Positions 1 to 6,006 of a DNA stretch of 10,589 nt are shown piece after piece. The notes below the pieces were generated by a model. The model had not been told where the DNA came from. It saw only the letters and a program-made list of their open reading frames with translations, and did not search any database. The stretch comes from JBOGUF01 sp050696075 (GTDB lineage Bacteria > Chloroflexota > Chloroflexia > Thermomicrobiales > UBA6265): contig JBOGUF010000106.1 in the NCBI GenBank assembly GCA_050696075.1, forward strand, positions 1-10,589. The letters are read 5' to 3'. How positions within the stretch are numbered: position 1 is the first letter of the stretch; every line of letters starts with the position of its first letter. The translations under genes were made by a program, and so were the position numbers.

Positions 1-33
1 AGTCTGACCGGGCGCGGCCGTTCCCTGTCGCGC

Positions 34-234
34 CTACGAATCGCGCCGCTTGCGCTCCTCGATGACGATGACCTGCCGCCCATTGTGCCACCCGCAGCTC
101 GGGCAGACATGATGCGACCGCTTCATCTCGCCGCAGTGCCGGCATTTCACCAGATGCGGCGTCTTCAGGTAGATGTGCCGCCGGCGGTTGCCTTGTCGGC
201 GCCGGCTGATGCGTTGTTTAGGCAGCGCGCCCAT
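34..234 (-). CDS. rpmF: 50S ribosomal protein bL32
   Basis: This is a structural protein of the large ribosomal subunit, 66 residues, a usual length for bL32. The basic N-terminus (P-K-Q-R-I-S-R-R-R) matches the family's P-K-R-K-x-S-x-x-R pattern, apart from one extra residue near the start. A zinc ribbon follows, with Cys31-x2-Cys34 and Cys44-x2-Cys47, so this is the four-cysteine, zinc-binding form. Between and after the cysteines are the typical G-E and C-P-S-C-G blocks, then N-G-R-Q-V. The ATG at 234 has an AGGAG sequence upstream on the minus strand at suitable spacing. It lies 58 bases downstream of the DUF177 gene and is almost certainly co-transcribed with it, the classic yceD-rpmF pair. 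The gene that often follows (plsX) is not visible, because the window ends 33 bases after the stop codon. Confidence 0.97.
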   Translation of the reverse strand: MGALPKQRISRRRQGNRRRHIYLKTPHLVKCRHCGEMKRSHHVCPSCGWHNGRQVIVIEERKRRDS

Positions 235-292
235 CGAATCCTCTCCTGTTCCGCCGGATTCCGGCGTCCGAATTCATTCGCTTGTCGCCAGT

Positions 293-829
293 TCAGTTGG
301 TTTGCCTGGTGTCGTCGTTCGTGTTGTCTAGAAGCTGTGCCAGCGCGGCGAAGCGCTCATCGACTTTGCCCTCGTCGTCCCCCAGCGGCACATCGGGGCC
401 GGGGCAGTCATCGCCGCAGATCGCTCGCATCGGCAGGGCGACGAGGATCTCTTGTCGCAGCGGTTCGGCGACGTCGAGTTGATGGCTGTCGTCGATCGTG
501 AACCGCTCGTCGCCATCTGCCGCCGCGATGTCGATCCCGGTCCGCACGTCGACTGTTGGCCGAAATTCGGCGGCGAATCGGGTCGTGAACGGCTGGTGGT
601 ATTCCCGTAGGCAGCGATCGCACTCGAGCTCGACCGCGCCATGCGCCGCGACGTTGGCCAGGAGCTCTTCGGCGAGCCGAACGACCTTGACCTCACCCTC
701 GATGTCTTCGGCCAGCATGTCCTCGTCGAGTGGAAAGCCGGCAAGACGCAACGGGTAGCTTCTGGTGCTGCCGACGGGCTCCTGGAGGAGCGCGGCGACG
801 TTGATCACCGTTTCGTTGTAAAGGTCCAT
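293..829 (-). CDS. yceD: DUF177 / YceD family protein
   Basis: This 178-residue protein belongs to the DUF177 (YceD) family. Members are nearly always encoded beside rpmF and have been linked to 23S rRNA or large-subunit maturation in other organisms (family knowledge). The N-terminus contains I-N-V-A-x-L-L-x-E-P-V-G-S-T-R (residues 9-23), a family hallmark. Further on come Cys70-x2-Cys73 followed by L-R-E-Y-x-x-P-F, then E-I-L-V-A-L-P-M and Cys138-x3-Cys142. The common C-terminal G-L-C-P-x-C-G segment is replaced by P-G-P-D-V-P-L-G, so that second cysteine cluster is incomplete. I chose the ATG at 829 because the family consensus begins just after it. A longer reading from 982 would only add a non-conserved, arginine-rich extension that runs through the promoter. 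The ribosome binding site is weak. Confidence 0.92.
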   Translation of the reverse strand: MDLYNETVINVAALLQEPVGSTRSYPLRLAGFPLDEDMLAEDIEGEVKVVRLAEELLANVAAHGAVELECDRCLREYHQPFTTRFAAEFRPTVDVRTGIDIAAADGDERFTIDDSHQLDVAEPLRQEILVALPMRAICGDDCPGPDVPLGDDEGKVDERFAALAQLLDNTNDDTRQTN

Positions 830-923
830 GGTGATGGTTCTCGGCGTTCGCCAGGGTCGCTGCTGGGCCGCATCGACAGCCCGATGCGCCCCTGCCTGAA
901 CGCTCCCGTGGCACACGCAAACA

Positions 924-943
924 CGCCGGGGACTGCCCCGGCG
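924..943 (-). other. Perfect GC hairpin at the 5' end of the yceD-rpmF leader
   Basis: CGCCGGGG (924..931) and CCCCGGCG (936..943) form a perfect 8-base-pair stem with a 4-base loop. On the minus strand it lies a few bases after the predicted transcription start, so it would cap the yceD-rpmF messenger. It is followed on that strand by TGTTTG, not a real U-run, so it could alternatively act as a weak terminator for the regulator ending at 979. Which role applies cannot be told from sequence. Confidence 0.5.
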
Positions 944-953
944 CAACGTGCAG

Positions 954-982
954 AGTATAGGAGGCGCGATCCGGGTCGTCAA
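954..982 (-). promoter_or_regulatory. Sigma-70-type promoter for yceD-rpmF
   Basis: Read on the minus strand, TTGACG (982 to 977) is followed by a 17-base spacer and TATACT (959 to 954). Each hexamer is one mismatch from the TTGACA/TATAAT consensus and the spacing is ideal. The -35 hexamer overlaps the stop codon of the upstream regulator gene (979..981). Transcription would start near 947, giving a leader of about 118 bases before the DUF177 start. This would uncouple the housekeeping pair from the regulator upstream. Confidence 0.75.
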
Positions 983-3354
983 ACGGCGGCTTCATGCAGC
1001 GCGTACGCGATCGCCTCGTCGAGCGGCATGCTGAGGCCCGATCGCCACGCCCCCGCGGGTTCGGCGTCCGCGAATTGGGCGCGGGCGCCGGCAATGCTGC
1101 GCTCGCAGAGCTCCTGCCGGTAGGGGGGAAGCGGCGCTCCGATGCGACCGCGAAGCGATTCGGCCGCGCCGAACAGCCGCAACGCCCGTTCGGGTCGCCG
1201 CTGAGCTTCGGCAAAGATTGCCAAGTATTCGAATCCTTCCGCGATAAAGACCTGATTGCCGAGCGAGCGAAAGAGTTCGAGTGCCTCTTTTTGTAGCTCC
1301 GCCGCTTCGTCGTGGCGGCCTTGCGCGTTGGCGACAAGTGCCAGACCGACGAGCGCGCCGGCTACACCATTCAGATCGCCGACCGCCCGGCGGATTGCCA
1401 ACGACTCCGCGTGCAGCTCTGCCGCCCGATCATACTCTTTCAAATCCTGGGCCAGCATGCCCAGGTTGCCCAATACGCGAGCGATCTGAACCTGATGGCC
1501 GAGCGCCCGATATAGCGCGAGGGCCTCTTCGTGCAATGTCCGCGCGCGATCGTATTCGTCTAGGGCGCAGAGTACGATTGCCAGATCATTGAGCGAACCG
1601 GCCAAGCCGGATTGATCGCCTGCCTCGCGATAGAGTGCCTGCGCCTGCAAAAAATGCGCCGCGGCCTGTTCGTGGTTACCTTGTCGGGAGGCCATAACGC
1701 CCGCGCCGCCCGCGGCCCGCGCTTTCGTCCCAGGCTCGACGTCGCCGCTCAAAGACAACGCGCGCTCAAGCCAGGCTCGTCCTTCCACGTAATAGCCGCG
1801 CGTATCCCAGAACCGCCACAGGCAGCTGCCCAATCGCATCGCGATCGCCGCATCACCGCCGTCGATGGCCCAGCCGAGTGCCGCCCGCAGATTGTCGTGC
1901 TCGGCTTCCAAGCGGGCATACCAGAGTTCCTGCGCCGGTCCCGAGAGTTCCGTCTCCGCTTGCCCCGCGAAGGCCAGGTACCACGCCGCGTGCAGACACC
2001 TCGCGTCCTCCTCTTCGCCGGCCGCCGCCAGAGCTTCACGGCCGTATTCCCGGATCGTCTCCAGCATGCCGAATCGGGGTCCGTCCGCTTCGCCGTCCGC
2101 TATCCGCAGAAGGCTCTTATCGACGAGCGCGGTGAGGAGGTCTAGGATGGAGTCGAGAGAGGAAGAGGCGCTACTCCCGACTGCCTCGGCCGCGTCCAGA
2201 GAGCATCCCCACGCAAAGACGGAGAGCCGCCGAAACAGCCGCTGCTCTTCCGGGCTGAGAAGATCGTAACTCCAGTCGATCGTGGTCCTCAGTGCTTGCA
2301 GCCGTGCCGGTAGATCCCGCGCGCCGCCGGTCAAAAGCGGAAGCCGGTGTTCGAGGCGGGCAAGCAAGGCCGATGGTGGCAGGATCTTCACTCGCGCCGC
2401 CGCGAGTTCGATCGCCAGCGGCAATCCGTCGAGCCGGACTGCTATCTCGGCTACGATCGGCGCGTTCCCTTCCGTCATCGCAAACGATCGATTGGCCGCC
2501 TCGGCGCGCCGGAGGAAGAGATCGACCGCGGGAATCTGGGCGAGCTCGCTCGTTGGTGGCAGCGAATCCAGGCGCGGCGTGACCAACGGCTCGACATGGT
2601 ATTCCTGCTCGGCTCGAATATGGAGAGGCGCCCGGCTCGTGGTCAGGAACGTCAGCCCCTGGCAGGCCGCAAGCAGGTCAGCGATGTCGGTGGCGGCAGC
2701 CGCGAGGTGTTCGACGTTGTCGAGCACGATCAGTGCCCGGCAGCTCGCCAGCGAGGCGATGAGCTGGTCTCGGAGCGTTTGATCGCCATCGGACTGAACC
2801 TCTCGCGCCCGCGCAATCGCCGACACGACGAGCGCTGGATCGCGAATCGGCGCGAGATCCACAAAACTGACGCCATCCGGAAAGGCGACGGCCGCCCTGG
2901 AGGCGACTTCGATTGCCAATCGTGTCTTGCCAACGCCGCCGGGTCCGATCAGCGTCAACAGCCGTGTTTCCGGCCGTATCAGGAGTGCGGTGGCCGCGGC
3001 CGTTTCCTTCAGACGACCGACGATTTGGGTCGGCGGGGTGGGTAGCAAGGAACGAGGAGCCGTGGCGGCGACGGCCGTGAGCATGGCGCCCGCCTCCGGA
3101 CGTCCACGCGCCATTGTGCTAAATGCGTCCCTGTCCGCCCCGCTCAACCGAAGACCGTCGGCCAACAGCCGTACCGTGTCGCGCCGAGGACGGTGGATTG
3201 TGCCCCGCTCCAGGTCGCTGATCAGGCGCGCGCTGACGCTGGCCCGCTCCGCCAACTCCTCCTGCGTCAAGTCCGCGGCGGTGCGCAAACGCTTGAGGAG
3301 ATGACCGAAGGCTGCGTGGGGCTGGCGTGTCCTGGTGTCGTTGGCCGCGACCAT
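979..3354 (-). CDS. HTH / NB-ARC / TPR regulator, module A
   Basis: This 791-residue STAND-type transcriptional regulator is predicted to act in the cytoplasm, binding DNA and switching with ATP and a ligand or partner. An XRE-like helix-turn-helix lies at about residues 15-70 (L-T-Q-E-E-L-A ... V-S-A-R-L-I-S-D-L-E-R-G). The NB-ARC ATPase runs from about 110 to 340, with Walker A G-P-G-G-V-G-K-T-R (137-145), a Walker B-like L-I-V-L-D-N-V-E (208-215) and G-L-P-L-A-I-E-L-A-A-A-R (310-321). A winged-helix-like linker follows at about 358-440 (W-S-Y-D-L-L-S-P-E-E-Q). Tetratricopeptide repeats spaced about 40 residues apart occupy roughly 545-735, each containing Y/H-x-x-A-x-x-L-x-x-E-A/S-L. The ATG at 3354 is preferred over upstream ATGs at 3414 and 3501. 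The module B paralogue begins at the matching point, AGGGG precedes it at 8 bases, and an extended -10 lies about 50 bases upstream. The signal it senses is unknown; its likely targets are itself and the divergent gene. Confidence 0.9.
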   Translation of the reverse strand: MVAANDTRTRQPHAAFGHLLKRLRTAADLTQEELAERASVSARLISDLERGTIHRPRRDTVRLLADGLRLSGADRDAFSTMARGRPEAGAMLTAVAATAPRSLLPTPPTQIVGRLKETAAATALLIRPETRLLTLIGPGGVGKTRLAIEVASRAAVAFPDGVSFVDLAPIRDPALVVSAIARAREVQSDGDQTLRDQLIASLASCRALIVLDNVEHLAAAATDIADLLAACQGLTFLTTSRAPLHIRAEQEYHVEPLVTPRLDSLPPTSELAQIPAVDLFLRRAEAANRSFAMTEGNAPIVAEIAVRLDGLPLAIELAAARVKILPPSALLARLEHRLPLLTGGARDLPARLQALRTTIDWSYDLLSPEEQRLFRRLSVFAWGCSLDAAEAVGSSASSSLDSILDLLTALVDKSLLRIADGEADGPRFGMLETIREYGREALAAAGEEEDARCLHAAWYLAFAGQAETELSGPAQELWYARLEAEHDNLRAALGWAIDGGDAAIAMRLGSCLWRFWDTRGYYVEGRAWLERALSLSGDVEPGTKARAAGGAGVMASRQGNHEQAAAHFLQAQALYREAGDQSGLAGSLNDLAIVLCALDEYDRARTLHEEALALYRALGHQVQIARVLGNLGMLAQDLKEYDRAAELHAESLAIRRAVGDLNGVAGALVGLALVANAQGRHDEAAELQKEALELFRSLGNQVFIAEGFEYLAIFAEAQRRPERALRLFGAAESLRGRIGAPLPPYRQELCERSIAGARAQFADAEPAGAWRSGLSMPLDEAIAYALHEAAV

Positions 3355-3404
3355 GGTGCAAGCCCCTGTCGAGGTAGACGCTCTGACGCGACTCCTGCGC
3401 TCGG

Positions 3405-3413
3405 ATCGTACCA
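3405..3413 (-). promoter_or_regulatory. Extended -10 promoter element, module A regulator
   Basis: On the minus strand the sequence reads TGGTACGAT, that is TG-N plus a TACGAT -10 hexamer, with no recognisable -35 box. The identical nine bases occur at 8447..8455 in front of the module B regulator. The two copies lie 51 and 47 bases before their respective start codons. Conservation of both sequence and distance supports function, and supports the start codons chosen for both regulators. Confidence 0.55.
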
Positions 3414-3466
3414 TGGTGGTGTGCCCCGCGTTCGGCTTTCCAGATTGTCCGTCGTCCGTCGTGAGC

Positions 3467-3511
3467 CGAAAGCTGTGACAAATCATGTGAGTCGTTTTCA
3501 TGGTGGAGTGG
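3467..3511. promoter_or_regulatory. Conserved block, candidate operator (copy A)
   Basis: Thirteen identical bases, CGAAAGCTGTGAC, are followed by about 32 bases that mostly match the copy at 8512..8556 without any gap. Matching parts include TGTG, GTC, TTC and TGGTG. Inside the block, TGTGA occurs at 3474 and again at 3486, a direct repeat with a 12-base period, close to one helical turn. It lies about 60 bases upstream of the regulator's -10 and about 165-205 bases upstream of the cysteine-rich start. Binding by the neighbouring HTH regulator is an inference from position and conservation. Confidence 0.5.
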
Positions 3512-3663
3512 GCCTGCGCATGCCAAGGTGAGATGGCGACTGATCTCGGACGTTACGAGCAAAGCATGGCGAACAGCGCAATGGGGGCGGTCGGGACCAG
3601 GGCTAGGCGCGGTGAAACAAGCGGGCGCGGGCGCATCTAGCTTCGCAAGGTCGAGCACGACAC

Positions 3664-3668
3664 GGAGG
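3664..3668 (+). promoter_or_regulatory. Ribosome binding site fixing the GTG start at 3675
   Basis: GGAGG sits 6 bases before an in-frame GTG. The protein from this GTG begins (M)-D-E-L-R-F-D-S-L-T-R-A, matching the paralogue's M-D-G-T-R-F-D-D-L-A-R-T, whose ATG also follows a GGAGG. This overrides the longer reading from 3528. Confidence 0.85.
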
Positions 3669-3674
3669 GGCGCG

Positions 3675-5900
3675 GTGGATGAATTACGCTTCGATAGCTT
3701 GACACGGGCGTTTGCCTGTACCAGCACCCGGCGGGGCGCGTTTCGCCTGATTGGCGGCGCAATCGCCGGAACTCTTGGTGTGCGGAGTGTCGGCGAGGCG
3801 GGAGCGGCGCGTGGTAATCGGTGTGCTACCACCGCCGAGTGCAGCTCCTGTCTGCTCTGCGAGCCGGGGCAAAACGGCCGGCCGGGCAAGTGCGTGCCCG
3901 ATCCGGCGTCAGAAGGCTTCATCTGCGGCGGCGACTGCGGCGTCTGCAAAAACGGCCGCTGCCTCCACGCCGACGACTTGTGCTCGGACTGCGATCGGTG
4001 CGACGCGCGATCCTTGACCTGTGTCTCAAGCTGCCGGGCGGATCAGGTCTGCTGTGACGGCCGGTGCCGGCAACCGGACGACGGCTTCTGTGCGCCGCCA
4101 AACTGTGTCATCGACGGCACCGTCTACCTGGGAGGGGGGATCAATCCGCACAACACGTGCCAGTCTTGCGAACCGACGAAGGACTCGTGGACCTCTTGGA
4201 ACAGGACGCGTGCGGACGGGGAACCATGCAGCACCGTCGACCCTCTTCTGTGCATTAACGGCGCCGGTTTTTGCCTCAATAGTGAATGCGTGAGGGATCC
4301 CTTGCCGGACGGTGAATATTGCGGAGACGGTCAGGAATGCTGCAAAGGCATCTGCTGTGAATCGGGCACCGGCTGCGGCGAGAACGGCTGTGTACCTGGT
4401 TGCATGATCGAAACCATCTTCTACCCCGACGGCTCGCGCCACCCGACGGCAGCCTGCCTGGTCTGCTCTTCCTCGAACAACACCGGTTCCTGGTCGCCCC
4501 TGTCCGACACGTCGTGCGGCGAGAACGGTGATCAAGTCTGCTGCGGCGGCGCGTGCTGCGCGCCCGGCGCGTGCTGCGCCTTGGATCAGATCTGCGAGGT
4601 GTGCGACTGCACGATCGACGGCCAAGGCTACAGCCGAAACACGCTCAACCCCGCCAACGAGTGCGAGGTCTGCGACCCCGACACCAGCACCACCGCTTGG
4701 TCACCCGACTCTGATGTGAGCTGCGGACCCAATCACGACCAGGTTTGCTGCAATGGTGTGTGCTGCGCCACGGGCGCGTGCTGCGCCTTGGATCTGGTCT
4801 GCGAGGCGTGCGATTGCCAGATCGACGGCCAGGGCTACAGCCGGCACACGCTCAACCCGGACAACGCCTGCGAAATCTGCGACCCGGACCGCGACTCAGG
4901 CTCCTGGTCTCCAGACTCCGACGTGACCTGTGGACCTGACCGCGATCAGGTTTGCTGCAACGGTGTGTGTTGCGCGCCCGGCGCGTGCTGCGCCTTGGAT
5001 CTGGTCTGCGAGACATGCGACTGCCAGATTGATGGCCAAGGGTACAGTCGGAATACCCTCAACCCGGCCAATGCGTGTGAAATTTGCGAACCGGAAACCA
5101 GCGCCACTGCTTGGTCCCCTGACTCTGATGTGAGCTGCGGACCCAACCACGACCAGGTCTGCTGCAACGGCGTCTGCTGCGGTCAGGACGAGTGCTGCAA
5201 CTCCCCTGGCCACTGCGAGGCTTGTGAACTCGGCTGCACGATCGACGGCGTCGTTTATACCGCCGGCACGACCAACCCCAACGACGCCTGCCAGGACTGC
5301 AACCCGGCGATGAGCACCACCCTCTGGACGATTGTGCCGAATGACTCGCCCTGCGGCGGCAGCGTGGATCAGGTCTGCTGCAACGGCGTCTGCTGCAATC
5401 CCAACTGGTGCTGCAGCCCGTTCGGAGACCACAGCTGCGATATCGAGACCTGCGGCCTGGTCGAGCCCTGCGCCGGCCTGGATCCATGCGGCTGCACGAT
5501 CGACGGCGTGTTCTATCCTGTCGGAACAGAAAATCCGGCAAACGACTGCCAGTATTGCTTGATAAGTGACAGCGCGAGCGCTATGTCCTGGACCAACCGG
5601 AGTGCCAACCTCCTCTGCGGCCCCGACCGTCACGATCACTGTTGCAACGGCGTGTGCTGCGAGCCAGCCGCGTGCTGCAACGCTGACGGCGTCTGTGAAA
5701 TTGGAGGGTCGATCATTTGTGGTGGTTGTGCGATCGACGGCATCGATTACCGCGTCAACGAGGTGAACCCGGCGGATCCCTGCCAGGTATGCGACTCCTC
5801 GATCAGCCCAACATCCTGGACGCTCGTTTGCAGCGACACCTGCTGCGCGCCACTCTTCTGCCTCCATGACGGCGGCAGTCACTGCGGCGTTCCCGACTAA
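3675..5900 (+). CDS. Tat-exported cysteine-rich repeat protein, module A
   Basis: This is a 741-residue protein with about 115 cysteines by eye (about 15%). Its predicted place is outside the membrane, held together by disulfides. The N-terminus carries a twin-arginine signal: T-R-R-G-A-F-R at about 18-24, a hydrophobic stretch to about 36, then small residues with a plausible cleavage site near A-G-A at 42-44. After an irregular cysteine-rich region (about 50-142) come eight repeat units starting near residues 143, 242, 311, 380, 449, 520, 606 and 684. Each starts C-x-I-x-G/x-x-x-Y-x-x-x-x-x-N-P-x-x-x-C-x-x-C, continues with S-x-x-x-W-S/T, then CG-x(n)-D-Q-V-CC-x3-CC-x4-CC and C-x-x-C. The first half resembles half of a von Willebrand factor C-type module, but I cannot assign a domain firmly. 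Function is unknown; an adhesin, surface or structural protein is possible. Units 3 to 5 are recent tandem copies. It diverges from the regulator gene. Confidence 0.85.
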   Translation: MDELRFDSLTRAFACTSTRRGAFRLIGGAIAGTLGVRSVGEAGAARGNRCATTAECSSCLLCEPGQNGRPGKCVPDPASEGFICGGDCGVCKNGRCLHADDLCSDCDRCDARSLTCVSSCRADQVCCDGRCRQPDDGFCAPPNCVIDGTVYLGGGINPHNTCQSCEPTKDSWTSWNRTRADGEPCSTVDPLLCINGAGFCLNSECVRDPLPDGEYCGDGQECCKGICCESGTGCGENGCVPGCMIETIFYPDGSRHPTAACLVCSSSNNTGSWSPLSDTSCGENGDQVCCGGACCAPGACCALDQICEVCDCTIDGQGYSRNTLNPANECEVCDPDTSTTAWSPDSDVSCGPNHDQVCCNGVCCATGACCALDLVCEACDCQIDGQGYSRHTLNPDNACEICDPDRDSGSWSPDSDVTCGPDRDQVCCNGVCCAPGACCALDLVCETCDCQIDGQGYSRNTLNPANACEICEPETSATAWSPDSDVSCGPNHDQVCCNGVCCGQDECCNSPGHCEACELGCTIDGVVYTAGTTNPNDACQDCNPAMSTTLWTIVPNDSPCGGSVDQVCCNGVCCNPNWCCSPFGDHSCDIETCGLVEPCAGLDPCGCTIDGVFYPVGTENPANDCQYCLISDSASAMSWTNRSANLLCGPDRHDHCCNGVCCEPAACCNADGVCEIGGSIICGGCAIDGIDYRVNEVNPADPCQVCDSSISPTSWTLVCSDTCCAPLFCLHDGGSHCGVPD
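4530..5150 (+). repeat. Three tandem copies of a 207-base coding repeat
   Basis: The copies are 4530..4736, 4737..4943 and 4944..5150, each exactly 207 bases (69 codons), so the reading frame is kept. They encode D-Q-V-CC through to the next C-G-P-x-x-x. Long runs are identical between copies, for example around 4566, 4773 and 4980. Copies 1 and 3 agree more closely with each other in the last third (S-D-V-S-C-G-P-N-H) than with copy 2 (S-D-V-T-C-G-P-D-R). This suggests unequal crossing-over or gene conversion. Flanking units are clearly more diverged. Confidence 0.85.
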
Positions 5901-5909
5901 GATGGCGAG

Positions 5910-5926
5910 CCGGTCGCCCCGACCGG
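5910..5926 (+). terminator. Hairpin 1 between convergent genes
   Basis: CCGGTCG (5910..5916) pairs perfectly with CGACCGG (5920..5926) around a CCC loop. It begins 10 bases after the stop codon of the cysteine-rich gene. No U-run follows, so intrinsic termination is uncertain. Confidence 0.4.
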
Positions 5927-5931
5927 AATGG

Positions 5932-5950
5932 CGGGCGATGTCTTCGCCCG
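5932..5950. terminator. Hairpin 2 between convergent genes
   Basis: CGGGCGA (5932..5938) pairs with TCGCCCG (5944..5950), 7 base pairs with a 5-base loop. It has no adjacent T-run on either strand. Confidence 0.35.
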
Positions 5951-5969
5951 TCACAAGCGTTCGTCAGCG

Positions 5970-5999
5970 CCGCCGGTCTCCAACTCAAGAGACCGGCGG
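5970..5999. terminator. Hairpin 3, main bidirectional terminator candidate
   Basis: CCGCCGGTCTC (5970..5980) and GAGACCGGCGG (5989..5999) form a perfect 11-base-pair stem with an 8-base loop. It lies 7 bases beyond the stop of the minus-strand regulator (6007) and 70 bases beyond the stop of the plus-strand gene. It is the longest perfect inverted repeat I noticed in the window and sits between two convergent genes, where a shared terminator is expected. It lacks a U-run, as is common in GC-rich genomes. Confidence 0.65.
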
Positions 6000-6006
6000 T
6001 ATCCGA

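Larger units (their letters stand above)
3355..3674. other. Divergent intergenic region of module A (320 bases)
   Basis: No gene is supported here. From left to right it holds the regulator's leader, an extended -10 for the regulator, a 7-base direct repeat (GTCCGTC at 3447..3453 and 3454..3460), the block shared with the other module (3467..3511), and then about 150 bases leading to the cysteine-rich gene. In that last part I find no promoter that I would defend. The open frame extends upstream to 3528, but those codons give a non-conserved peptide ahead of the leader that matches the paralogue. Confidence 0.7.

Noticed and set aside
3355..3501. Longer N-terminus of the module A regulator from ATG 3501 or 3414
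   Set aside because: It would start within the conserved block or upstream of the -10. The paralogue begins at the point matching 3354.
3528..3674. Upstream extension of the module A cysteine-rich protein
   Set aside because: It has no match to the paralogue and would bury the Tat signal 50 residues in. The GTG at 3675 has an excellent ribosome binding site.
4737..4790. Granulin-type domain from the vicinal cysteine pairs
   Set aside because: Granulins have longer gaps between their CC pairs; CC-x3-CC-x4-CC is too compact.
4530..5150. CRISPR-like array from the regular repeats
   Set aside because: The repeats are 207 bases, coding, in frame and without short unique spacers; they are protein repeats.
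4896..5954. Long minus-strand open frame (352 codons) opposite the cysteine-rich gene
   Set aside because: It is an antisense shadow: the repeated cysteine codons leave this frame free of stops. It has low-complexity alanine/valine/arginine content and no ribosome binding site or domain.
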